Shown here in pieces: positions 34,960-47,427 of a stretch of 64,000 nucleotides of DNA. Source of the DNA: Paragonimus skrjabini miyazakii. Its lineage: Eukaryota; Platyhelminthes; Trematoda; Plagiorchiida; Troglotrematidae. The notes below the pieces were generated by a model. The model saw only the letters and a program-made list of their open reading frames with translations. It was not told the origin of the DNA and ran no database searches. A program made the translations under genes and the position numbers. The stretch is from assembly GCA_014338405.1 (NCBI GenBank), contig JTDE01021564.1:62001-126000 (forward strand). The letters run 5' to 3'. How positions within the stretch are numbered: the stretch's first letter is position 1; the number at the start of each line of letters is the position of its first letter.

Positions 34960-37900
34960 CAATTGCACAATGATTATGCGCAAATGCGTTTGTCCATATT
35001 CATGTAATCTTTATTCTGTGTGCATGTTCTCCTCCGGTAGCTTTAAGTGTCAACTTCAGTGTGGAAAAAAATCTCACGTCCTTCAATATTTAGTGAACTA
35101 CCGGGAACTGAAATGTCTGTATGTTGTTGTAGACGGCATAACGCTGTATCAGCCTCCTATTCAACTCTTAGTTTCGAGTGTCTCAAAAAATGCTTTACCG
35201 GTTTACACTTAAAATGTTGTGTAGAAGTGGTGGAGGCGGACCTTCATTGTGATCAGACGGTCTGTTATAAGTATTCAAGGTTTGACCCAGTCTATGAAAT
35301 AGAAAAAGAGCCATGGAGAGTGACGTGTCTTTCCTGAACTCTGGTCATGAAACAGCCTCCTGCACATTTTATGAACCTAGTCATTTGTATACGTTGCGTC
35401 GCACGCAATGTACAGAGTGAGACCGCAGTTTCAAGTACAGTCTCAGAAAAAGAAAATTTCATTTTGAGGTGAGCACCCAACTCGGAGATGCGACTATTCC
35501 AACACAGAACGGAATATTTCGATCAAACTTTGGGATATAGTCAAAACCCTAACCGGATGAATTGCGGACAACGCCAGGGATCAAACAAGTCATCACTGGG
35601 AAAAATCGGCATAACGGGTGAGAAATCATTGGCAAAACTCAATGACAGGAAACGTCAGCTGAACACACGGAATTTACGGGGAATTAAAATGAAAACCTGT
35701 CTGCGTTGTGGGTTGCAATTTCGATTGATAATCGTGAGCTTACGAGCACCTTGAAAACGTTTGAACAAGACACCAAAGGTGTTGCTTTATTGTACGAGTT
35801 TTCGCTATGGTATTCGTCTCCAATAATCAGATCAAAAAAGATTACGCGAGATAAGGAAGTACTGGCATATGAGACTGAGGGACTTCAGCAGTTGAATGCT
35901 GCATCAGAGTTATGAGTCGGATTAGTAAAAAGCCTGAACTATTAGGTAGATAAACACTTAATCAACTAACAGTGTTTTAGAGATAGAGTAAACTTGACCT
36001 TTAGGGTACGAATCGCACATCAAATTTGGCGTATTTTATGCCTCTCAGTTAAATGATTCCCCCGGCCCTCACGTAACACTCAAGATCAAAGGTTTGCGTG
36101 AATGGAGCGGCAATTTTTGGTCTTGTTAGGTTGGAGGTTAGGATGAACACACGCACTACTGTTAGACCGTTGTCTTTCTCTCCTCGACTGTCTCGTCTTG
36201 TTGGTCATTTCATTGTTTGCTGATAAAGGAAAGCATCATTGAAAATTAGAGCAGTCGAAGACTATAGCCAGCTAGTGAATGGTGTGAAAGAATGCTGGGT
36301 GCACAGTGACGATCAAATCGTGAAAGCAAAATCACGTAAATCTGCAGTCCTTTATATTCAGAAATACTAGTATAAATGCCATGATCAGTTTAATGAAGTC
36401 CGCCTCACAAAGGATCGTCCTATCTGCTACGTTAGTTCGCTGAGTTATCAAGTAGAGTATATTGTCCAATTTTGCCGTAGGTTAAGAAATACAGCCTTTT
36501 TCAACCATGCAATTACATGGCATTTTCTAATCACACGTTCTTCATATCGCTTGATTAAGACATTTGTGTAGTATTTTGCGCGCACAGTTCGAAGATGCTC
36601 GAACTCTGTGGTAAGGCGCTCTCATCTATGTCTGTGTTGCGAGCTCTCTCGACCTGCATGTGACACGTAAATATTTAACCCAACAATTCAATGGATATCT
36701 CCTAAATGCGGTACGATACAAACTACATCGTCGACTAACAATGACCGGTGCAAACTTCAGCAGTGAAGGCTCAAGGCTACCACAATAGGAGAAAGTTGAT
36801 GAGAGTTAATACTGTACAATAAGAGTGAACCAGATAAAATCTACTTGCTTTCAAATAAGTTTAGTGAGTGTCAGCGAGTTAAACGATGACGAGGACAATA
36901 AGTCAACGTTTATTTACCAGACCGTTTTGTTTAGTAATACGACAAGCGTGAGAATGTGCATAGGGCCATCGCAAAATATACGACCGCTTGTTTATGAGCA
37001 TTCAATAAAAATATCCATGAAGCTTGCGAGCCGTCATGTTTATACTGGCTTATAATCACTCAACCGCCGTGCTTCCTGTCTGTTCGGTAATGTCTGAATC
37101 TGATCGTCAATTTCCAGCTATATCTAAGACACCGTCGTCAAATCGTTCGTGAAATCAGCGTTCACGTTTGTGGCCTGAGACCGTCCGCCATTGTCGGTCC
37201 AAGGGGCTTGTTTTTTCTCACCGTCAGCGGGCTTAAAACTTTGGAGCGGCGGTTGACAGTAACAATTATGTCCACAGTAAAATGGCTTTCCAATGTCCTT
37301 ATCAAAAACAAACACATGGCAAAACGTTGCCTCACCGAATGTATAGTTTGCGAATTATGCTGAAGCATCTTCAGACATTCGGCTTTTGTCCGCCGAAACA
37401 CTAAATTATTCTCACATCCTGCAAACAATAACTTCTAGTTTAACTATGAAATTCGACAGCTTTATCTGTGAAGTTATTATATACTTCAGAGAAAGAATGT
37501 ATTCTACCACAGTCAACTTAAATTTCTTTTTTATACAAAACCGTCGGAGTAAATTGACAACCTTGAACATGTTTAACTGTGTAATTACGATTAGTGTACA
37601 CGAGTACAATAAAATGTTCACTAAACGTCACCATTGGATGGCACAGCAGGCAAGCATATGTCATAAACACGTAGCAAATCGTGTTTTCAAAACAGTAGGA
37701 AACCTTCAGGGTAACGGACGGAGCTTTGTGATTAAGCAGAAGCTGACGACTAGATAATGATCACATGTCTAATGTGTACACCTAATTGAATCGTTTGTTC
37801 AGAACAGATTACATGTATTTGCGTGGGACTAATTTTAACGGGGTAGTTAAAAACCATAGGCGTTCGTTATAACACTGTACAGCTAACGATAACCCTCCAT

Positions 37901-38930
37901 TTGACCACAGTCTTTTATATCAGTGATCAGGGCGAATTTTGTGAAATCCCATCGGGCACTTTGAACAGATTTGGGCTTCTAATTTGTTCATTTATTAAAG
38001 CCATACTTGTAAACAACATGTGGATTGCGATTTACGCATGTTACGTAGATAGCTGACATCGCAGTGGCTTCCACAAACTAAAAAGGGTGGGCTAACGACG
38101 TGAGTTTTAACCGACAACGTTTTATATTTATAAATTTGTAACTAATAACCTGATGAATGTTTATTTTAAAAAACGTACGTTTGTTACCCTTTATGTTTAG
38201 TGGCTCGACAAAAAGTTTTAGGACAATGAGAAATGTTTTTGGCTCACACGCTCCTGGACTAGTGTTGAATGGATTATAAAAATGTGGAAAGAGTGAACAC
38301 GTTCGAAAGACATTAAAAGCGTGTAAAAAGCAAATGGTATGCATACATGGCATTATCAAACAATGAAATTCAATGAAACGTCATTCGTACAGGTGCGCAC
38401 AGTTAAGGACTTGTTGGAATATGTTAAGAGAGTGTCTGTAGCACGATTCAACGTATGCAGATTAGGCAAGGTTTTAATAAATTCTACCATTTCAGTCGAA
38501 AGTTGAATGCTTGTCTGCCTCTAAGCGTTATTTGTCTGTAGGTTGACTAGTCCATCGTACACGCTGTTCTCGGGGACTGACTCCTTAAGCAGTTGTCTGA
38601 AGGTAAGCTATTAGCAGATAGCCCGATGTGTTAAAAAATGATTGACTGAAGATAAAGTCTCCTCTGTAGTGGATCTAAACACTATACAAAATTCAGGTAT
38701 GAACACGAGATCAAAAAGGTGATAAAAATGGAAATGATCAACTCACAATAGTTCGTTAAAGTGCTTTGATTTATAAGTCCACTACATCAAATGCAGTATC
38801 CAACAGATACAATCCGTCGTGTCGTTCCTAATTAATCATGGAGGTCAACAACTGAGGTAATTCCGATGACAGATAAATAGGGCAGTTTTCCGCAATAGTC
38901 GCTTGATTTCGTTAGCTTCTAACTCTCCAA
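34960..38930. other. No secure gene; short open frames only
   Basis: Frames of 60-123 codons occur (for example 35,047-35,337 and 37,386-37,757). None carries a family motif, and both strands are open in several places. No RZ or SINE2 copy was seen. Confidence 0.4.
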
Positions 38931-38937
38931 AATTCAG

Positions 38938-38987
38938 TGCACCAGCTACCCGAACGCAGAAAGAACGCAAGGCTCGCGAACCGAAAA
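38938..38987 (+). CDS. Candidate 50-nt small exon, basic peptide
   Basis: AATTCAG acceptor after TTCTAACTCTCCAAA, then 50 nt to a consensus donor GTGAGT. The open frame reads APATRTQKERKAREPK. Small symmetric exons are common in trematode genes, but a neighbour exon in matching phase was not found. Confidence 0.2.
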
Positions 38988-39632
38988 GTGAGTGAGTTGT
39001 ATTTACTGATTATCGATTAGTTCCATTAAGTTGGTTTAAACGTTGGTTGTATACGTGAAGTTGAGGAGAGTGAAAAGTGTGAATAACAATCAGAATTTTG
39101 AAATAGAAAATAGTGTGGAAAACGTTACACCTCTTAGTCGCCCTTCCGAGTTTAATGACGTTTACTATGGCTTATCTGTGAACATTTTGATAAAAATTGT
39201 GTCTTACCCCCCACTTCCAATAACACGAGTGCCAAAGGATACAACTGTGGTCTCCCCGGTACGTTATTATTGCAAAAACCAGTCAGCTGTCTCAGTATCA
39301 ACCCTTCTGGTAAACAGATGTTCAGTTAGCTCCACTTCTAGTCATCTATGAGAGGATCGATCGAGGCAGCTAGTCTGAAGTTTCCCTAATATAACTTGCT
39401 TATATACGTTGTCAAAAAATAGATAAACTAGCGGTTCCCGTGGTTCCAATATCAGTTAGAGAGAAGCACGACTGCCAATGATCCGACTGCTGCCCAAAAC
39501 ATTTGGACAGTTTGAGTAGAACGTTAACATTGAAGTTTGCGTTAGAATCCTGTGGCAAACTCATCTACAAACCCTGTAGAACTTACTAGAGTTGGTTGTT
39601 AAAACGTCCCAGTAATGAGACATCTTTCGATT

Positions 39633-39663
39633 GATATATATATGTATATATATATATATATAG
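39633..39663. repeat. (AT)n microsatellite, left of SINE2 copy 3
   Basis: Alternating AT tract directly abutting the tail of a minus-strand SINE2. Confidence 0.9.
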
Positions 39664-39792
39664 AAGAGATTCATTTGCAAAATATCTGGACTTCGGCTGA
39701 ATTCAAACCAGCGACAGAAACATCATGCCCAAACGCGGCAAGCGCTCTACCAGCTGAGCTACGAAGCCACGCCGGAAGCTCAGAACTTTCAC

Positions 39793-39796
<4 letters not shown>
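39664..39796 (-). mobile_element. SINE2 copy 3, inside an AT microsatellite
   Basis: On the minus strand the head reads CTTCGTAGCTCAGCTGGTAG (box A) and GGTTTGAATTC (box B), then the family tail GCCGAAGTCCAGATATTTTG. The 5' block CCGGCGTGGC is present but cut off by AT repeats. AT tracts on both sides indicate insertion into, or growth of, an AT microsatellite around the element. Confidence 0.85.

Positions 39797-39830
<34 letters not shown>
39797..39830. repeat. (AT)n microsatellite, right of SINE2 copy 3
   Basis: Alternating AT tract directly after the 5' end of the SINE. Confidence 0.9.
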
Positions 39831-39832
<2 letters not shown>

Positions 39833-39878
39833 GAGTGTGCAATGGTGCAAATGATCAATACTACTTTTGTTTTAACAG

Positions 39879-40128
39879 CTCTCCGAGCGATCAATCAAGT
39901 GAAAGTCTATGCAGTTGCAAAACCATAGAGCAATGTTTCAGCATGTACGCCTATAACAAAATTACAAGGTTACCCCGTCTCTACAAGTATTTACACGATG
40001 AACCCAATCGAAAACCGATGGACCAGCAGATAACAGACAACGAAATTCCACAGTTGAAACAGAAGAGTTCAAGGTTTTTTGAAAATAATCCGAGTAGCTG
40101 CGACGACGAAGTTATAGTTTCATTTTAG
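39879..40128 (+). CDS. Candidate terminal exon, unknown protein
   Basis: A strong acceptor (ACTACTTTTGTTTTAACAG) opens a frame of 83 codons ending in TAG. The translation is Ser- and Cys-containing and polar (SPSDQSSESLCSCKTIEQCF, RLPRLYKYLHDEP) with an acidic C-terminus (SSCDDEVIVSF). It looks like a soluble C-terminal tail. No family, upstream exon or clear poly(A) signal was identified. It begins 48 bp after the SINE2-AT block. Confidence 0.3.
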
Positions 40129-40199
40129 AAATTTCTCCTCTGAAAGCGGTTAGTAGGTAACAGTTTTTCCGTTCCTCGTTATGATCTCCATAGACCACT

Positions 40200-42127
40200 T
40201 TCACATACTCTTGCCAAGATAATCGAGTAGTTTGGGGCACAAATTACGTTTCAGAACACCCTTCTTATAAGGCTTGAAGTCATATATTCTGGCATCATAA
40301 TACACTTGTTAAGCAGGTATATGCCAAAAGTTTGACTCAAGTTTACACTGGTATTATGGACTGATCAGTCTAAGACACGTTAGGCAAATATCCCATAATT
40401 ATGATACAGTACACGTGTAAGAAGACGTCATCTTGCTACAACCTGAATTTTGTTGGCATAAATGGTTTAATAACCGACAATAAAAATCACTCTGATTTGC
40501 TAGCCAAAGAATTGGAATTTTGTTGGCCTTCCGGTGTGGCCCATTCATTCACGCTTGTACGTATGAGGGCCCTCTGGACCAATGTTTACTGTTGGGTATC
40601 TTAACAAAAACGTGTCATCATCTTCTGAATGTCACAGAAATATTCCCTCTAAGAATCAGCGCTGTCCTGGTGAGACTACTATTTGTAATGGAACATCACA
40701 AACTCCCAGTGAAGTGTTCTTGAAAAGATTGAATCTGTTCAATTTAAACTACACCACGTTTGTTCGTTATTGAAGGGATTGACTTTTTATTCTTCAGTAG
40801 TACAGTGATGCAAAGCTCTTTAAATAGTTCTTGCAAAAAACCTAACGGAAACTTGTCTTTTATTTCCGAAGAACTGGTTGTTATATTAGATACCGGTCGA
40901 TAGACTCTACTTGTGCCTGCCTCGTTTGGAGAAAGTTGATGGTGGCCTAGAAAACTTCGGATACTGCGTTTTGACCTCCAAAACTGTTTAACGATCTTTT
41001 ACAGGCATAATTTCATTTGTTTGAAATCAAGACCTGGCTGTTGTTCAATACATTTAACGTTGTGTCTGTCTGTCGTGATGAACGTATAAACAATCTGGTT
41101 TGACTGTGTTTGCCTGCACTCACGTTGACCTTTCATTCGTCTCTCATTATCGATCAGTTATAGTAAGCTACATATATCATTGCATATACCTACCAGATGA
41201 CCTCTGACCGTAGCATGCGAGTGATATTTTTCCGACTTTGATTTGACTCGGCTTTCCAGTATGGCGCATGTCCACCGTCAACTGATATGACCATAATGAT
41301 CACCATATAGAATTTTTCGTGGCCAGTTTCGCAACTTTCTCGTCAACCTCGGAAGGAATAAACGCTCCGTTAGACGGTTTCACTGTGTTAACAGGTGTTA
41401 ATGTTTTCTGGTTGGGAGTTAGTGACGTTGATATATTACCTCTAAATCAACTTGCGATCCCCTACAGTGATAAACATTAAAAACTGAAAACTTGGCCGAT
41501 CTGGGGGGGTGGTTACTGGGATAAAAAGGGATCACATCGGCCATATGTGTAACTACTTACAGCTTCGTTTATAAAACTGAAAAAGGCTTGTGAGTCGAAA
41601 ACTACCTTTTTTTAGTTCTTAGCGCATGGCCAACTTTATCCTATGGAGTAGGTCGATTATTATTGTCAATGTAAATAATCCTGTTTTACTTACCAACCGA
41701 AATTTCTGTGCAACTGAGATGTCTTCATAATTTATCTCTTGTCCCTATGCATCTTCAAAGTTTTCTTTGTGAAGAATATAAGCGTCGAAATGAAGCGAAG
41801 CATACAATGGTGAAATAAGACTAACTAGAAGATACAGTCTTCCGGAATATGTTGCCACTTGACAGCGATAATGAGAGTATATTGCTGTCGGACTCCTTGG
41901 TCGTTCGTATAGATTATCTGATATATATGAGACGTTTCTACATACCACTGGTATAACTACGACCCTTGGTGAACAGCCGATAACCGAACGGTAGATAAGG
42001 TCGTGGAGCGCCGTGTAATGGCAAAAGCCCTTTATTTGCATAAGGTTACCCCTCCAGACTAACCCGAAATCTACATTCATACGATCTGTGATAAGTGAGT
42101 TGAATACATCTGTTTGAATATCATTCC
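40200..42127. other. No gene recognised
   Basis: A minus frame of 134 codons (41,745-42,149) overlaps the start of RZ10 and has no family motif. Otherwise only short frames. Confidence 0.4.
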
Positions 42128-42812
42128 CAGTTGATCGAAGACTTTGCATTCAGATAGACTTTCCGGCTAGCCTGTTTCAAAATAAAGCACTAGACACGAG
42201 TTTTGCTCTTGTTAACGGTCGTCAGTGGTGAATCCCCTTACCATGGCCGATATTAGAATTCTTGCCACGCCTTCATGAGACAACTGCGTTGACGACGGAT
42301 CTTACACTAAGCACAATCGAATGATCATATCTGAACGCCCGCTCGCTTTCGCTTGTGAATAATTATCAGGTTACCTGATCGTCTCGAGAGGAGAAACAAT
42401 AACCGTCATGTTAACTCCAACTGACGTCCCAGCGAGTAGGACCTCAGAGACAAGTTGGAATCTCCGACCTCACTAACCCTGCTAAGTAAACCTTTGATTA
42501 GTGGGTAATGAATACCCACAGCCGAAAGTAGGTGAATGTTCACATAACACGATTCGATTGTATCTAACGTGATGTAAATGACGCACTGGTCAACACAATT
42601 ACATAATGAAAGCGTGACCGAAATTCTCATTTTATTCGTGACAAAGATATTCACTACTGATAAGCTCTAACAAATGCCAAACCAGAATCTGGTGTTTCTT
42701 TTCAAAAGGGATTTTGTGGAAAATCTAAGTGCGAACGCTACGATCGAGCGTGAGTGATCTTCAACATAAAATTGTTTAAATTTTTGACTACTCATCAGTG
42801 ATAAAAAATAGG
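42128..42812. mobile_element. RZ10: complete fold-back RZ element, old
   Basis: The left minus-strand arm runs from 42,128 through an eroded hammerhead (42,187-42,230) and head. The central segment (GTTAACTCCAACTGACGTCC region) is near 42,412. The right plus-strand arm carries box A-like TGACGCACTGG near 42,588, a decayed hammerhead (CACTACTGATAAGCTCTAAC) near 42,652, and the tail ending GACTACTCATCAGTGAT. At about 685 bp it is the longest gap-free fold-back in the window and shows the full symmetric plan. Confidence 0.85.
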
Positions 42813-44898
42813 TTTGCTGAATTATATATCGGTTGTCGGTATACACCAGAACCAAAGAATCACTACCCCTCTTTCGCTCCAAATGACATTAACAGCAACT
42901 GCAATCCCCTGGGTTTGCAAAATTGGTGCCGAACTAAACAAAACCACAGCGGGTTGTTGGTAAATTGAATGAGAATAACACAATGTTACGAGCAAAGTGT
43001 AATACTCTAAGTTTTAACCAACTCGGATGGCCTTCCTCAGCAAACCTGAGGGAAAGTGTCACAGTGGTGATCGCTGTATAAAGTTTACACCTTGAAGAAA
43101 CAGGGGCTACAGGAGATGTGAAAATGACTTCACAATCCCACAAGCTGTAGAAAATTAGCACTCTTTCACACAGAGTGGTCGGCGCAGGGGGGTTTTCCTT
43201 ATAAGGTGAGGTCGTCTCAAGGAAAAGCACTCTGATTGTGACCTTACTTCATTCTGCCGTGGATGATGCTTCGCCTTTGTGATTTGCGTGAACCAGCTAA
43301 CAGCCACGCCTGTAAGTATTCTCGCCTGGATAATCCCTCATACAAAAAGCGTATTAGCACCACCAGCAGTACTTACCTACCATGATAACAAATAGCAACG
43401 GGACGATAAAGTTGCATCCTGTTCAGACGATCAGGCAATCTGATAAACACTCATACGCACTTGCGGCTAACTGTTCATTTGTTCTCAATTTACCCATCCT
43501 TGCGTAAGTAGGCGGTGACAGGTTTCTCTCACAAACAACTGGACATCTGGAGGTGGACATGAGTAGCTGACGTATACGCGTACAAAAAATAAATCCAATC
43601 CCACATATTATTTTCGTAGTTGACCGACCAAGTCAACTAATTATCATTCTTGTCACATCTTTCTTTTCTAGATAACGTAGATACGCCATCCAATCAGAGC
43701 AGCTTACAATGGGTTCATCACAAGTTAACCCTGAAAAGTTCACTGTGATCGGCTGTTGTGTAGACTTTCTCAGGCAACAAAAATGCGTGTAATCTGGCTG
43801 ACCACTATTAGTCAATTCTCTACTTAATGGGAAGTGTGCACCTAACCACATCTATATGCTGTGAACGATACAACTCGATTACATGATACCATAGTATGAA
43901 TATGATACTATGGAACTGATACTTGCACCAGCCGTTTCAGAAAATTGCAGTTTTCGTCGATGCAATAGTCACGGATCAAGGTCTTCACGAAAGACAAAAG
44001 AAGATAGGCGATAGTAACAAAATAGTCATCATTATTTAGTGTAACGAAGTGGACAGAAAATTGGGACTGGACGCTAGGTAGCTAAACAAAATGTGCATTG
44101 ATTAGAAAAAAAACGATAAATAACACGCACTGGAAAGCAAATTCTAAATATGGAATTTGTCAGAAAAATACCTCATGCAACTTTGTCTCATAGTTGTGCA
44201 CCCAAGGTACTGGTAAACTGAATCGGAAACTTTCGTAAACCTCAATTCATAAGTCGCTTGCTGGATGGTCAACATTGTTTTCAACAGAATGTTAACACTT
44301 GTAACAGTTGCTCGTTAACTTAATGCTCCAGTTGCCATAAAGTGTATGAATGTTTGGAGTTAAAAAATACTACAAGAATAAAACACGACCATACAATTAA
44401 GAATGAGAAGTGATGTGACATAAATGATTGGACAACTGTATGCGCATAACCAAATGCGTGACCTCTATGATTCATTGTGCACGAAGTTCAGTTGTAACCG
44501 CTGAGCAATGAAATCAATTTTGAAGAGTATAGTTAGCATACCAGACAAAGCTGGACGAATCAAAATATGTCGAGCTTGGATTCTATTTTGTTATAGTCAG
44601 TCATCCATTTTGTCTGTAATAGTTCCTTTGTCCTCAACCGACTGAGTTAGAGACCTGGGACGCATGGAATTCGGAACTTATCAAGCTATCTAGAGTCGCA
44701 CTGCATCGCACAGCACGAACCTATACGACTTGTTGAAGACGAGGAGTTATGGCTTTGTTCGATTATCAGGATCAACAAACTGACAGGAAATTGACTTGAA
44801 GTTGGGTTTCGTCTAAATCATGGTATCTGCCAAACTATTTATAAGTAATACAATGTTTAACGGTGGTGTTGGTGGATTCTGGCGTGGAGTGTTGAGAA
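42813..44898. other. No gene recognised
   Basis: A minus frame of 98 codons at 42,934-43,230 and a 72-codon frame at 43,633-43,851 lack family or splice support. No element copy was seen. Confidence 0.4.
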
Positions 44899-45165
44899 GT
44901 ACAGCCTGAACAATCAAACCGCTGGATCATTTGGTGGATTTCGTATGACATAGTGAGTTGGTTGGGTAACTGAATCCAAATGTGAAGACTTCCGAGCTCC
45001 CAGCATGGCTTTGTAGCTCAGCGCTTGTCCCGTTTGGGTACGCTGTTCCGGTTGCTGGTTCGAATCCAGCCGGAACCACACTTCTTCGCAGTTAGGTTTT
45101 GTCCTTCTGCTTTATGATCACTCTTGAATAGCCGGCGGATGCAATATTTATACACCCATAATATC
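44899..45165 (+). mobile_element. SINE2 copy 4, best preserved
   Basis: The 5' block (GGATCATTTGGTGGATTTCG) is followed by the tRNA-like head with box A TAGCTCAGCGC from 45,014 and a perfect box B GGTTCGAATCC (45,057-45,067). The tail contains CTTCTGCTTTATGATCACTC. The head resembles tRNAs with the TAGCTCAG D-arm (Ala/Lys/Arg type), but the anticodon arm is enlarged. It has no coding capacity and should depend on an RT supplied in trans. It serves as the reference for the other three copies. Confidence 0.85.
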
Positions 45166-45186
45166 TGGTCATAGATTTATCCTTCA

Positions 45187-45330
45187 CATGGACCAGAGTT
45201 CCAATCCGAGTCGGAACAGAGATTTGCACTTCTGAAATGTCATGCTAGTAAACGGGCTGGCTGAAAAGTCTTGCTGAATGTGAAAATTGCGAAGGTAGGT
45301 GTGGTATTCAACTTGTATAAACCAAAATTC
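45187..45330 (+). mobile_element. RZ11: decayed RZ arm, plus strand
   Basis: It retains AGAGTTCCAATCCGAGTC at the box B position, a deleted hammerhead, GGGCTGGCTGAAAAGTCTTG, and a tail ending TGTGGTATTCAACTTGTATA. It lies 22 bp after SINE2 copy 4. Confidence 0.6.
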
Positions 45331-45339
45331 CTGATTAGT

Positions 45340-46980
45340 CATTAATAATGAAGAACGATTGTTAACTTCGCGGGTACCCAACTGTGAAGAACCTGGCTAC
45401 CGGTTGAAATCGCGTCAGCAAGAGATGTTAGACTGAAACTAGAGATACTTGACTGCCAGTTCGATAGAGGTTAAGGAAATGTGCATGGCGGAAAGCATCT
45501 TATTTCCCTGCGTTGTTTCATCATTGATCCCGTAAAAGTGAACACAGTCCGGCACAAACAAAAACTGAGGAAAACAACGCCTGTCCAAATTGTTTTCTCT
45601 CACAATCTTCTAATTGGAAGATACCACGTGATTCTATTTTCACGCAAACACACATAAACACAGACAAGTTAACGGAGTCACGTCATTAACCTCGTGTAAC
45701 AATAATCGGCACTCACAGCTAACAAACTTCGTGTAAACCGCTATCGACCCCAATCACGGGCGGACAAACATGACCAGCTGTTTCTCCAAAGCCTGGAAAT
45801 CCTCGAATTGTCGTCGCCACAATAGCCACCCCTACTACCCGAGAAGTAGTTTTTGTCCAAATAGCGTACTGTCCGCAACGGTAAAGATGGTTAGACCACA
45901 TGCAGCATGCAGCGCCATGGTTGTAACAACCGCTGTTGTCGGTTCAGCTGTTGACAGCCTGGTTGCAGCTTTCGTACCACAAACGTAACTCAGGTCACGC
46001 ACACAATTCCATTTTCGTAGCCACAAAAAGACACATGTCGATTCTGTCTGCCCGCGATGAAGTTGGAATATGTTTTGGTCAACTTAGGCAACAATGAGAA
46101 GTGTCAGTTGTTGCGTCTCGGTCAAAGCAAAAAGGGTGTGAATAGTAATAGTCAAGTGAAATGTCACTTGTCAAGAACCGCCGTCTCTATTGCTTAGTTA
46201 AGATCCAACCGACGACATCAATGATTCGGATGTATCCACCAACAATTCCACGGCGATGTTCTCGACACCACCAAATCATCACAAAAGCAAACTGTCCATG
46301 CAACCTGGTTGCGCAACAATAAACTATTATTCCCATTGTATAATAAGGCTTCACTTGGATGAACCAAAACAACAGTGTTATGTTTTGGCTATTACTCGGA
46401 CACAGTATACTACTGCTAGTGGCCACTTCTGATCAATGGTCGGTTGATAGTGGTCTAGAACTATTGAAAAACACCAACTTTCATAGTTAAACAGGACTGA
46501 TTTCTACGGGAAGGCTTGAGTATTACAGATATCAAATCAACGTTGGCAGTTCTTATATATGATTCAGCCAAATCCGGTGAACGGTGAGCAGCGGGATGTT
46601 TGCCATGCTCATCTCACAAACACGAATACTAGACGTTCACCTATCGATCTGGCATAAATATGTACAAATGGTGAACAAACGCTTGATTGACAATGTAGCT
46701 TCCGTGTAAAAGGCAGACATGTGAATCCTGCTTACCTCGAACTATTCAAATGCTGCATCATCTCACAACATATTCAATATCCAAAAATTGTCAACCGAAC
46801 AGGATCTAGTGCTGCAAATCACAATTATCCCCTTTCACACACTACTCTATTATGTGTACATAAAGACAAAGTAGCTACTTGTATGTCGCTAAGCTGATAA
46901 AACTGATTCAAGTTGAAATCGGTCAACTTCTGGTGGCTGCCCTACAAACTACAGAGAGTGTGCAGACACCACGATCCCAT
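45340..46980. other. No secure gene
   Basis: Minus-strand frames at 45,719-45,901 and 46,187-46,426 are protein-like in places (YAIWTKTTSRVVGVAIV; a hydrophobic IIVYCCATRLHGQFAFVMIW). They lack a confirmed family or splice structure, so neither is called. Confidence 0.35.
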
Positions 46981-46982
46981 AA

Positions 46983-46997
46983 GGGATTGAGAAGGTT
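46983..46997. repeat. Target-site duplication, left, of RZ12
   Basis: GGGATTGAGAAGGTT is repeated as GGGATTGAGAAGGGTT at 47,412-47,427 with one extra G. Confidence 0.8.
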
Positions 46998-47411
46998 ACT
47001 GATGAGTAGTCGGGGATTTGGTTTATTTCAATTTGAACATCACCCACAATTGCTCGCAGCTGTCGCATTCCCATAGACTTTCCAGTCGGCCTCTTTTGAA
47101 AGCAGAAGCATTAGACTCGAGTTTCGCTTTCATTAGAGCCCGTCAGTACTGCATATCCTTGTCACGAGCGGGACTGGAACTCCGGCCACGTTCTCATGAG
47201 GCAACCGTGTTTACCACTGCGCCATTGACCTCACGTTAGGCACGACCGAATTATAATATGTGAACGCTCAGCCACTTTCGCTTGTGAGTAATAATCAGGT
47301 CGCCCGATCGTCTCGAAATGGAGACACAGTAACTGTCCTGTTAACTCCAATCGCCTATCGTGAGGTCAATGGCGCAATGGTAAACACGGTTGCCTCATGA
47401 ACAGCGTGTCC
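46998..47411. mobile_element. RZ12: RZ insertion with inverted short arm
   Basis: The minus-strand unit starts at the defined tail end (ACTGATGAGTAGTCGGGG) and runs through hammerhead and head to the AACTCCAATCG segment. A truncated plus-strand arm follows (GTGAGGTCAATGGCGCAATG to CAGCGTGTCC). A 15-bp target-site duplication flanks it, so the inverted structure was inserted as one piece. The hammerhead (47,108-47,152) has CTGACGG for CTGACGA and is probably inactive. Confidence 0.9.
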
Positions 47412-47427
47412 GGGATTGAGAAGGGTT
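47412..47427. repeat. Target-site duplication, right, of RZ12
   Basis: Matches 46,983-46,997 with a one-base indel. Confidence 0.8.

Noticed and set aside
41745..42149. 134-codon minus-strand frame
   Set aside because: Overlaps the RZ10 tail and shows no recognisable domain; not supported as a gene.
45719..45901. Minus-strand frame faintly like a CAP/venom-allergen-like motif (YAIWTKTTSRVVGVAIV)
   Set aside because: Lacks the full GHYTQxVW signature and conserved cysteines; similarity too short to call.
46187..46426. Minus-strand hydrophobic frame resembling a membrane-protein end
   Set aside because: One hydrophobic run only, no family recognised, plus strand also partly open.
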